A stretch of 5,165 nucleotides of DNA, from assembly GCA_026390045.1 (NCBI GenBank), contig JAPLGR010000286.1, positions 1 to 5,165 of the forward strand, written 5' to 3'. Under the pieces are notes generated by a model. That model worked only from the letters and a program-made list of their open reading frames with translations, had not been told where the DNA came from and searched no databases. Shown here piece by piece: positions 1 through 5,165 of the stretch. Position 1 is the stretch's first letter. Each line of letters opens with the position of its first letter. The position numbers and the translations under genes were made by a program. The DNA is from Chloroflexota bacterium (GTDB lineage Bacteria > Chloroflexota > Anaerolineae > Anaerolineales > E44-bin32).

Positions 1-997
1 AGCGCGGATGCCGCGCGGCCGCCAAGTTCACAAAGCGCGACAACATGGCGCCGTAGGAATACCCGACCGCCTGGGCGCAAAGCGCCATGCTCGCGTCGGG
101 GGCGATGTCGGCATTCGGGTTGACGTCTAGCACATACGCTACGCCGCCCCGCAAGCGCAGGTCGATGCGCGTGTAGTCGGGCGAGCCCAGCGCCCGGTGT
201 GCACCGATCGCAGCCCGCTCCAACAAGCGCCCTTCGATTCTGGTCAACAGTGGGGGCAATCGGAAGATGATCTGCTCGTAATGCTTTGATCCCGGGGTGA
301 ACTTGGCGTCGTAGGTGCACAGCCGATCACACACATCGTCGACCTTGGCATAGTCAAACTCACCCGGCGGCATCGCCACCACCTTCCGGTGTCCCCACAC
401 GGCCACGCGAAACTCGCGTCCGTCAATGAACTCCTCAACCAGCGCCGGCCCGTATTCGGCCAGCACACGCTCCAGCTGGTCACGCAACTGCGTGCGGTTC
501 TTGACGACAGAACAGGAAGTAATCCCCATGCTGCTGTGTTCATAGGCCGCTTTGACGATTGCCGGGAAGCGGTCCCACTTGGCGCCCTCCACCTTCTCAA
601 ACACGCGGCCTTCCGGCACCGGGACCCGTCCTCGTACGAGAGCCTCTCGCGTCCGCGCCTTGTCGCAGCTCAGCTCCAGGACGCGCGACGACGCTCCGCT
701 GAACGTGTAGCCCATCTCCTCAAGTTCCTTCGCCACCAGAGGCTCGGAGTGTTCCACACCCGGCAGCGCCTCACACCAGTTGAAGACCACATAGTCATCT
801 GGCGAGTAGCGTCGGAGCAGCCGCCGAAGATTCGGCTGACGCACTACCACCGACGTCACCGAATGTCCGACTCCGCGAAGTGCCTTCGCCACTCCGAGTG
901 CCTGCGTGCGCGCGTACTCGATATCTTCCTCGGGCCACTCTGGATCGATGTTGTGAACCAAGAGCACCGGAAGATCCGTTCGATCATCTGAAGTCAT
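1..997 (-). CDS. D-alanine-D-alanine ligase-like ATP-grasp enzyme (C-terminus cut by window edge)
   Basis: I read 332 residues in one open frame from the ATG at 997-995 to the left edge; only a short C-terminal tail should be missing. Ddl-superfamily landmarks occur in order: N-terminal pre-ATP-grasp domain with VFNWCEALPG (71-80); ATP-binding lysine in DKARTREAL (112-120); VKAAYEHSSMGI (148-159) with the second lysine and Ser-rich loop; VEEFIDGREFRVAV (187-200); YDAKF (229-233); RIDLR (277-281); metal-binding DVNPN (291-295). Family enzymes use ATP to form an acyl-phosphate and join two amino acids in the cytoplasm. This copy resembles the secondary Ddl-related family (NPN-x-DI-x-PD ending) more than housekeeping Ddl, so its real substrate is uncertain. 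Asp291 stands where Glu is usual and Phe233 where Ddl often has Tyr. A GAGGGG ribosome site (1003-1008) five bases upstream supports the start. It is divergent from the zinc-ribbon gene. No frameshift is seen. Superfamily assignment is firm, substrate is not. Confidence 0.9.
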   Translation of the reverse strand, partial: MTSDDRTDLPVLLVHNIDPEWPEEDIEYARTQALGVAKALRGVGHSVTSVVVRQPNLRRLLRRYSPDDYVVFNWCEALPGVEHSEPLVAKELEEMGYTFSGASSRVLELSCDKARTREALVRGRVPVPEGRVFEKVEGAKWDRFPAIVKAAYEHSSMGITSCSVVKNRTQLRDQLERVLAEYGPALVEEFIDGREFRVAVWGHRKVVAMPPGEFDYAKVDDVCDRLCTYDAKFTPGSKHYEQIIFRLPPLLTRIEGRLLERAAIGAHRALGSPDYTRIDLRLRGGVAYVLDVNPNADIAPDASMALCAQAVGYSYGAMLSRFVNLAAARHPR

Positions 998-1524
998 CAC
1001 GACCCCTCATCCACGGTTCGCACGCATTCCATCGCGCGCGCAAACCCGAACGGCGCGCGCACGATACACGCCTCACGCGACACGCGCGCCACCCGCAGTT
1101 GCCTTCTCCCCCCTCTTCGCGCATCGATCATGTTCCCATTGATTCCGATCCTCTGCACATTGTGTCCAGTGGATCCCTCTTCGCCAGTGTATCGAACTCT
1201 ACGAATTGCGCAAGGGTAAACAGCCACCAATTTGCAGACGCGCGCGCATGCCGCGCGGGCCCAGATTCGACCCGCGATGTGCCGCGCGCCGATCCGCGTG
1301 ATGCACAACATCATCACTCACAGTTCTCCCGCTTCATCCGGCGGCAGTTCGCCTCCGGCCCACGCGAGTCTTCCGGCGCGTTGTACATCGCATGCACATC
1401 TCAAGACGTGGTCACCATCAGTCGGCTCTTCTCCGGCAGCGATACGTGGCTGGGATCGCGTCGCTCATCGCAGCCGACCCGGATCGTGCACGCCCCGCGC
1501 ACGCGCATACCCTGCGCGCGGCCA

Positions 1525-1553
1525 TCAACAACACTGTCTTGGAGGCCTACAAT
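1525..1553 (+). promoter_or_regulatory. Candidate sigma70-type promoter for the zinc-ribbon gene
   Basis: TCAACA at 1525-1530 (four of six matches to TTGACA) lies exactly 17 bases before TACAAT at 1548-1553 (five of six matches to TATAAT). Transcription would start near 1560 and give a leader of about 80 bases before the ATG at 1642. The sequence match and spacing are directly visible; activity is inferred, and chance matches of this quality occur in intergenic DNA. Confidence 0.4.
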
Positions 1554-1586
1554 AGTGTCCAGCGTGACGGGTTGCCTCGGAGGCCT
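1541..1586. repeat. GGAGGCCT octamer repeated 38 bp apart
   Basis: GGAGGCCT occurs at 1541-1548, between the proposed -35 and -10 elements and touching the -10, and again at 1579-1586, just downstream of the expected transcription start. The second copy is also the right half of the odd-centred palindrome GCCTCGGAGGC (1574-1584). The placement would suit a repressor binding two sites. The repeat is short, so this is only a candidate operator pair. Confidence 0.25.
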
Positions 1587-1598
1587 GACACGTGAAGC

Positions 1599-1610
1599 AT
1601 CGCCGGCGAT
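1599..1610. promoter_or_regulatory. 12-base perfect palindrome in the zinc-ribbon gene leader
   Basis: ATCGCCGGCGAT is a perfect 12-base palindrome ending 14 bases before the ribosome site at 1625-1631. It could be an operator, but a palindrome of this length is expected about once per 5 kb by chance in such DNA, so the weight is low. Confidence 0.15.
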
Positions 1611-1641
1611 CCGTTCGCGATCTTGAGGGAGCGACTCTGCA

Positions 1642-2736
1642 ATGACAAAGAAGAGCGTCGGCTACGTCAACATGCTCTGGACCTGCCCGCGATGCACCAC
1701 GCGCAATCCGGGCCCGCAGAAGTACTGCAATGGCTGCGGGGCACCACAGCCCCCGGACGTCGCGTTCGAACAAGCTCCGGAAGAGAAGCTGCTGACCGAT
1801 GCGGAGGAGATCGCGCGAGCGAAGGCCGGGCCGGATCTTCATTGCCCGTACTGCAACGGCCGAAATCCGGCTACCGCCAAGTTCTGCGGCGCGTGCGGAG
1901 GCGGTCTCGCCGGAGGGAAGGCACGCGAAGCCGGGAAGGTCGTCGGCGCATTCCGCTCATCCCCTGCAGCGCCTGTGGTGTGCGCCCGATGTGGGACGAG
2001 CAATCCTGCCGCTTCCCTCAAGTGCGCGCAATGTGGCGCCAGCCTCGCACCTGGCGTGACCGGAGGAGTACCGGCGGCAGCATCAGCCACGCCCACGGCC
2101 ACGCGCTCTGCCCGGCGCGTACCTGTGATCCTGCTGATCGTCCTCGCTGCGCTGTGTGGATTGGCGGTCCTGGCCATCGTGCTCTTTGCCAGTCGCACCA
2201 CTGAGACCATCGGCGTGGTCGACTCCGTCGACTGGGAGCGCAGTGTCGCGATCGAGGGTCTGCAGGCGGTTGAGCACGAGGGCTGGCAGGACGAGATTCC
2301 ATCCGACGCCTCTGTGGGATCATGCCGGGAGGAGTACCGCTACACCTCTCAGCAGCCCGTCGCCAATTCAGTGGAAGTGTGCGGGACTCCGTATACCGTC
2401 GACACCGGCAGCGGATACGGAGAGGTCGTTCAGGACTGCGCGTATGAGGTCTATGACTACCAGTGTTCCTACACCGTCGAGGAATGGGCGGTGATCGACA
2501 CCATCGTCTCGAGCGGCACGTATGGTTCGCCGGCGTGGCCCTCCATCTCGCTGGCCTCGAATGAGCGCCAGGGTGATGCCCGCGAGTCTTACTCCGTCGT
2601 CTTCGTCACCGATGACGGCCGCTACACGTACACCCCGGAAAGCGCGGCTGAGTTCTCCTACTTCCCCATCGGGAGTCAGTGGGTCCTCGAGCTGAGCGGA
2701 TTCGGCTCAATCACCGGGGTCGAGCCGGCGCCGTAG
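1642..2736 (+). CDS. Triple zinc-ribbon, single-pass membrane protein with four-cysteine exterior domain
   Basis: A 364-residue protein of unknown function. Three zinc ribbons share the spacing CxxC-x10-CxxC: Cys15/18/29/32, Cys68/71/82/85 and Cys114/117/128/131. The first also fits the RanBP2-type pattern W-x-C-x2-C-x3-N-x6-C-x2-C (Trp13, Asn22). A Pro/Ala/Thr linker and the basic patch RSARR (155-159) precede one membrane helix (about 161-183), so the ribbons should be cytoplasmic and residues 185-364 outside. The exterior part is Tyr/Ser/Asp-rich and beta-looking, with Cys228, Cys247, Cys266 and Cys275 (gaps of 18, 18 and 8) and the landmarks VCGTPYTVDTGSGYGEVVQD (246-265) and WPSISL (299-304); disulfides are likely. 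It resembles uncharacterised zinc-ribbon proteins I recall from Chloroflexota. The ATG at 1642 has GAGGGAG (1625-1631) ten bases upstream; the internal ATG at 1672 has none. A sensor or scaffold role is only a guess. Confidence 0.9.
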   Translation: MTKKSVGYVNMLWTCPRCTTRNPGPQKYCNGCGAPQPPDVAFEQAPEEKLLTDAEEIARAKAGPDLHCPYCNGRNPATAKFCGACGGGLAGGKAREAGKVVGAFRSSPAAPVVCARCGTSNPAASLKCAQCGASLAPGVTGGVPAAASATPTATRSARRVPVILLIVLAALCGLAVLAIVLFASRTTETIGVVDSVDWERSVAIEGLQAVEHEGWQDEIPSDASVGSCREEYRYTSQQPVANSVEVCGTPYTVDTGSGYGEVVQDCAYEVYDYQCSYTVEEWAVIDTIVSSGTYGSPAWPSISLASNERQGDARESYSVVFVTDDGRYTYTPESAAEFSYFPIGSQWVLELSGFGSITGVEPAP

Positions 2737-2760
2737 GAACATGCTCAACGAGCGAGCCCT

Positions 2761-2789
2761 GTCGGCCGGGCAACTGAACCCCGGCCGAC
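2761..2789 (+). terminator. Stem-loop after the zinc-ribbon gene, likely terminator
   Basis: A perfect 10-bp stem, GTCGGCCGGG (2761-2770) with CCCGGCCGAC (2780-2789), closes a 9-base loop and begins 25 bases after the TAG stop. No T-run follows, so it is either a T-poor terminator of the kind seen in GC-rich bacteria or a 3'-end stabilising hairpin. Confidence 0.5.
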
Positions 2790-2826
2790 CCTCAGCGCGT
2801 GTGCGATTGGCTGGCATTCCCCGCGT

Positions 2827-2860
2827 GATCGCGTCTCGCCTCAGGTGAGAGGGTGCGATC
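2827..2860 (+). promoter_or_regulatory. Interrupted hairpin / dyad, possible second terminator or operator
   Basis: An outer stem GATCGC (2827-2832) with GCGATC (2855-2860) encloses a 17-base near-palindrome at 2834-2850 (TCTCGCCTCAGGTGAGA, one G-T mismatch about the central C2842). As RNA it folds into one hairpin with a 1x4 internal loop. A pyrimidine-rich stretch follows (2861-2876, CTTCTGTTTCCC core). It could finish termination of the upstream gene, or the inner dyad could be an operator for the MFS gene, whose start is about 130 bases downstream. The sequence alone does not decide. Confidence 0.35.
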
Positions 2861-2973
2861 CGCTTCTGTTTCCCTAGTACCGGACGAAGCTCGCGTCACG
2901 TGCAGCGGCAGACATGGCCCGCACGAAGTAGGATGCTGCCCGGAGCCGCTACCGTACCGGATTCCCCGGGCAC

Positions 2974-2979
2974 GAAGGG
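2974..2979 (+). promoter_or_regulatory. Ribosome binding site that decides the MFS start
   Basis: GAAGGG lies seven bases before the GTG at 2987. The two upstream in-frame starts are worse placed: the GTG at 2900 has no purine-rich site, and the ATG at 2933 has AGG directly touching it. The N-terminus from 2987 also enters the first membrane helix after about 15 residues, as is usual for this transporter family. Confidence 0.6.
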
Positions 2980-2986
2980 CCGACGT

Positions 2987-4228
2987 GTGATCCAACGGCT
3001 GCAGTCAACATACCGTGAGTATCCCAGCCGGTTCTGGATCCTGGTGGGCGCGACGTTCATCGACTCCATCGGCCGCACCATCCTCAATCCCTTCTTCGCG
3101 TTGTACATCACCGACCGCTTCGGTGTCGGGATGACCGAAGCCGGAGTGCTGTTCTCGATCTTCGCCGTCTCAGGCTTCGCGGGCAACATGCTGGGCGGCG
3201 CGTTGACCGACCGCTTCGGACGCAAGGGCATGGTCCTGTTCGGCCTGGTGTTCAGCGCGCTCAGCAGCCTGACGATGGGGTTTGTCGGACGCCTGAGCAC
3301 GTTCTATGTGCTGGCCGTTGTCGTCGGGCTGCTCGGCGACATCGCCGGGCCGGCACGCGGGGCGATGGTGGCGGACCTCCTGCCGGAGCACCAGCGGGCC
3401 GAGGGTTTCGGCGTGCTGCGGGTGGTGGGGAACCTGGCGTGGATCGTCGGGCCGACGATCGGGGGTTTGCTGGCATCGCGGTCTTACCTGCTGCTCTTCA
3501 TCCTCGACGCGGTTGCCAGCCTGATCACGGCGGCGATCCTGTTCCGCATGCTTCCCGAGACCCGGCCGGAGGCGCGTAGCACGGCGCAGCGCGAGTCGGT
3601 TGGCAGGACCTTCGCCGGCTACTTCCGCGTGTCGGCCGACGGGACCTTCATGGCCTTCGTCCTGCTGACAGCGTTGATGAACCTGGTCTACCTCCAGATG
3701 TACTCGACGCTCTCCATCTTCCTGCGCGACTTCCACTCCATCTCAGCGCAAGGATACGGATTCCTGATGAGCGCCAACGCCGTTCTGGTCGTCCTCACCC
3801 AGTTCTGGCTGACGCGGCGAATCAGGCCCTACCCGCCGATGATCATGATGGCGGTCGGCACGGCGCTCTACATGGTCGGTTTCTCGGCCTACGGGTTCGC
3901 GTCCACCTATCCGGCGTTCCTCGTGGCGACGCTGATCATCACCGTGGGAGAGATGATCGAGATGCCGGTGTCCAACGCGCTCGTGGTGCGCCTGGCGCCG
4001 GCGGACATGCGCGGCCGCTACATCGCGATCTCCGGCCTCTCGTGGGATATCCCTTCCGCCATCGGGCCCCTGGCGGCCGGCCTGGTCCTGGACAACTACA
4101 ACCCCAACCTGGTGTGGTATGCCGGCGGCGCGCTGGCGCTGGTCGCCGGCCTGGGATTCCTCGTCCTGCATTCGGCCGCGCGCGCCCGGCTCGCGGAGCC
4201 GCAGACGGCGCCCGAAGCCGCCGCCTAG
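2987..4228 (+). CDS. MFS transporter, probable drug:H+ antiporter (MdtH-like)
   Basis: From the GTG at 2987 this is a 413-residue inner-membrane protein of usual MFS length. About twelve hydrophobic helices are visible, near 16-41, 51-74, 81-100, 104-131, 139-163, 166-188, 219-246, 253-275, 282-303, 308-336, 344-369 and 375-398, with a charged cytoplasmic loop at 190-210 between the halves. MFS motif A is GGALTDRFGRKG (70-81). GPTIGG (155-160) in helix 5 matches motif C, typical of proton-coupled drug exporters. The internal duplication shows: PARGAMVADLLPEHQRAEGF (122-141) mirrors PVSNALVVRLAPADMRGRYI (327-346), each followed by a GP-containing helix (155-156 and 360-361). The layout resembles E. 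coli MdtH; the substrate is unknown and may be a metabolite or drug. The frame stays open back to a GTG at 2900, which would add 29 unconvincing residues. It is co-oriented with the zinc-ribbon gene but separated by hairpins, so probably transcribed alone. It converges on the nuclease gene. Confidence 0.93.
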   Translation: MIQRLQSTYREYPSRFWILVGATFIDSIGRTILNPFFALYITDRFGVGMTEAGVLFSIFAVSGFAGNMLGGALTDRFGRKGMVLFGLVFSALSSLTMGFVGRLSTFYVLAVVVGLLGDIAGPARGAMVADLLPEHQRAEGFGVLRVVGNLAWIVGPTIGGLLASRSYLLLFILDAVASLITAAILFRMLPETRPEARSTAQRESVGRTFAGYFRVSADGTFMAFVLLTALMNLVYLQMYSTLSIFLRDFHSISAQGYGFLMSANAVLVVLTQFWLTRRIRPYPPMIMMAVGTALYMVGFSAYGFASTYPAFLVATLIITVGEMIEMPVSNALVVRLAPADMRGRYIAISGLSWDIPSAIGPLAAGLVLDNYNPNLVWYAGGALALVAGLGFLVLHSAARARLAEPQTAPEAAA

Positions 4229-4251
4229 CAGCGCCCATTGCCATTCCCAGC

Positions 4252-4270
4252 CGGGATCGACCTGATCCCG
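4252..4270 (+). terminator. Small stem-loop just after the MFS gene
   Basis: CGGGATC (4252-4258) pairs perfectly with GATCCCG (4264-4270) across a 5-base loop, 24 bases after the stop codon. There is no T-run. It may assist the stronger hairpin at 4366-4399 or be incidental. Confidence 0.25.
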
Positions 4271-4365
4271 ATCGCGCGCGACGCGTCCGACAGGTTCCCT
4301 CTCCGCGCCGGCCGTACTGGAGTCCCGCGGCTCGCACCCGGTCAGCCGGAACCATTACGCTTTGA

Positions 4366-4399
4366 CACCAGGAGCCCGCCGATTGGCGGGCTCCTGGTG
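4366..4399. terminator. Strong bidirectional terminator between convergent genes
   Basis: A perfect 15-bp stem (4366-4380 with 4385-4399; arm CACCAGGAGCCCGCC) closes a GATT tetraloop. It sits 137 bases after the MFS stop and 34 bases from the nuclease stop on the other strand, so it can fold in transcripts from both sides. Neither side has a classical T-run (GATCTCTACGG on plus, TCAAAGCG on minus). Position and perfection argue strongly for a shared terminator or 3'-end stabiliser. Confidence 0.75.
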
Positions 4400-4433
4400 G
4401 ATCTCTACGGGACGCCCACACGGCGGTTGAACG

Positions 4434-5165
4434 TCACGGAATGCTGATCGGAGCAGCATACGTCGGGCACTGGATCTTGACATCCTCCACGTCGCGCAGG
4501 AGACCGGCCCACAGCTGCGGCGCTTCGGTGTGGATCGGGATCAGCAAACGAGGACGGACGTCGCGCACGAGCTGCACCAGTTCCGCCTTGCCCGCATGAC
4601 CCGAGGCATGGAAGCCGGAGACCGGACGTACCTGTGTCACCTCCCCGCGCGAGCCTCTCGCCGCCGGCTCCAAGCCGACCAGCTTTAGCCCCAGGTGCTC
4701 AGTCCAGTTCCACAGCCGGACGAGGTCCACCATCTGCTCGTCATCGTACGCCTGGCTGTTCGAGAACAAGTACACACCCCCGGGCCTTGCCCCAAGCAGC
4801 AGCTGCAGGTCCAGCATGTCGGCCACGTCGGTGAGCGAGAAGGCGAGCAGAACCTCGCCGGGATGCGCGGTCACGTCCCTCGGGCCGACGATGCTGCGCG
4901 CGTACCGATCGCGCACCAGCCGCTCCCACTTCTGTTCGGTGGCCTTGGGATCGTCGTAGATGCCGATGTGCGGGAAACTGAGCAGATCAGGGACTTCAGG
5001 ATCGGCCAGCTGAATGGCCCGCAGCAGATAGGCATCCTTGGGTTGGAGCAGGAGCTTGCGCCCGGTATCGGCGGCAATGCGGGAGAACACCAGGAGTCGC
5101 TCAACATTCCGCGGAGCGAAGTCGGCAACAACGAGCTGACCAGCCGCGCCGCGCACGGCCTGCAG
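4434..5165 (-). CDS. Metallo-beta-lactamase/beta-CASP nuclease, RNase J-like (N-terminus cut by window edge)
   Basis: The frame is open from the right edge to the TGA at 4434-4436 and gives 243 residues, the C-terminal half of the protein. The first lines (VVADFAPRNVERLLVFSRIA, then TGRKLLL) match the beta-CASP domain of RNase J-type enzymes. GPRDVTAHPGEVLLAFS (94-110) and GGVYLFSNSQAYDDEQ (129-144) continue it. The end holds SGHAGKAEL (188-196) and IPIHTEAP (209-216), the two histidine motifs of the RNA-specificity (RMMBL) segment that help bind catalytic zinc. Such proteins are cytoplasmic zinc-dependent RNases or related phosphodiesterases. The protein stops about 28 residues after IPIHTE, so the roughly 100-residue C-terminal domain of classical RNase J is absent, and HTE replaces the common HGE. 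The HxHxDH half lies beyond 5165; the GTG at 5156 is internal, not the true start. It converges with the MFS gene. The fold is confident, the RNA substrate unproven. Confidence 0.88.
   Translation of the reverse strand: MQAVRGAAGQLVVADFAPRNVERLLVFSRIAADTGRKLLLQPKDAYLLRAIQLADPEVPDLLSFPHIGIYDDPKATEQKWERLVRDRYARSIVGPRDVTAHPGEVLLAFSLTDVADMLDLQLLLGARPGGVYLFSNSQAYDDEQMVDLVRLWNWTEHLGLKLVGLEPAARGSRGEVTQVRPVSGFHASGHAGKAELVQLVRDVRPRLLIPIHTEAPQLWAGLLRDVEDVKIQCPTYAAPISIP

Larger units (their letters stand above)
1302..1595 (+). pseudogene. Possible decayed or small gene of unknown function
   Basis: This frame is open from 1302 to a TGA at 1593-1595. The part from about 1428 reads like real protein (for example RYVAGIASLIAADPDRA, then a LRAAINNTVLEAY helix-like stretch). 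By hand count its third codon positions are about three-quarters G/C and its second positions about half, which is the usual coding pattern in GC-rich genomes. The first part of the frame looks poor, whereas the frame one base over (about 1315-1437) reads better (IRRQFASGP, then ALYIACTSQDVVTISRLF), so a frameshifted remnant is possible. No start codon has a good ribosome site: the ATG at 1392 has none, and a GTG at 1446 is an alternative. It overlaps the proposed promoter at 1525-1553, so at most one of the two readings may be right. I do not recognise a family, and the coding signal could be chance. Confidence 0.2.
998..1641. other. Long divergent intergenic region
   Basis: These 644 bases separate two divergent genes. 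The left part (1030-1090 and 1235-1290) is dense in CGCGCG-type alternating purine-pyrimidine runs. The right part (1525-1641) holds a plausible promoter, a repeated GGAGGCCT octamer, a 12-base palindrome and the ribosome site of the zinc-ribbon gene. The middle (1302-1595) has weak coding character discussed separately. Open frames on the minus strand between 1000 and 1317 give Arg/Cys/Ala-rich composition with no recognisable motif. I see no tRNA-like or rRNA-like sequence and no tandem repeat array. Confidence 0.7.

Noticed and set aside
389..991. 200-codon plus-strand open frame
   Set aside because: It lies fully antisense to the Ddl-like gene, whose motifs are unmistakable, and its own translation has no recognisable domain.
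1186..1213. Minus-strand promoter-like pair TTGCGC and TACACT with 16-base spacing
   Set aside because: Only three and four of six bases match the consensus. It would suit the ligase gene in position but is too weak to annotate.
1254..1276. 6-bp stem CGCGGG/CCCGCG with 11-base loop
   Set aside because: Short GC-only stems of this kind are expected by chance in this sequence.
997..1317. 106-codon minus-strand open frame upstream of the ligase gene
   Set aside because: Composition is odd (many Arg, Cys and Met), no ribosome site or motif is visible, and it ends overlapping the ligase start. Long chance frames are common in GC-rich DNA. It is a weak small-gene candidate at best.
3170..3736. 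188-codon minus-strand open frame
   Set aside because: It is antisense to the MFS gene and gives a His/Gln/Arg-rich translation typical of a reverse-strand shadow.
4361..4367. TTGACA at 4362-4367 as a -35 box
   Set aside because: It abuts the terminator hairpin, and no -10 box stands 16-18 bases downstream within a sensible context; no gene would be served on the plus strand.
5154..5156. GTG as start of the nuclease gene
   Set aside because: The frame continues to the right edge, and the sequence here is the middle of a beta-CASP domain, so the true start lies outside the window.

Overview
The window is GC-rich DNA (roughly 60-65 % G+C by eye) from a bacterium, with four protein-coding genes. 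Two are cut by the window edges. The zinc-ribbon membrane protein resembles, from memory, hypothetical proteins of Chloroflexota (Anaerolineae-like) genomes. The GC-rich codon use and the RNase J-like and MdtH-like neighbours fit that, but the phylum is an inference and no rRNA or other marker is present.

Layout. (1) 1-997, minus: a nearly complete ATP-grasp enzyme of the D-alanine-D-alanine ligase superfamily, whose extreme C-terminus lies beyond the left edge. (2) 998-1641: a 644-bp divergent intergenic region with many CGCGCG-type alternating runs, a plausible sigma70-type promoter near 1525-1553 and a stretch (about 1302-1595) with weak coding character that may be a decayed gene. (3) 1642-2736, plus: a 364-residue protein with three cytoplasmic CxxC-x10-CxxC zinc ribbons, one membrane segment and a four-cysteine exterior domain. 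(4) 2737-2986: a spacer with two stem-loops. (5) 2987-4228, plus: a 12-TM major facilitator superfamily exporter resembling MdtH-type drug:H+ antiporters. (6) 4229-4433: a convergent spacer with a perfect 15-bp hairpin that probably terminates transcription from both sides. (7) 4434-5165, minus: the C-terminal half of a metallo-beta-lactamase/beta-CASP nuclease related to RNase J, whose N-terminal HxHxDH half is beyond the right edge.

The genes do not form an obvious pathway. The ligase and zinc-ribbon genes are divergent, the zinc-ribbon and MFS genes are co-oriented but separated by 250 bp with hairpins, and the MFS and nuclease genes converge. Each is most simply read as its own transcription unit. 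I found no CRISPR array, transposase, tRNA or rRNA, and no convincing new multi-gene system. The least understood item is the zinc-ribbon membrane protein. Its first finger fits the RanBP2-type zinc-finger pattern, and its exterior domain has regularly spaced cysteines.
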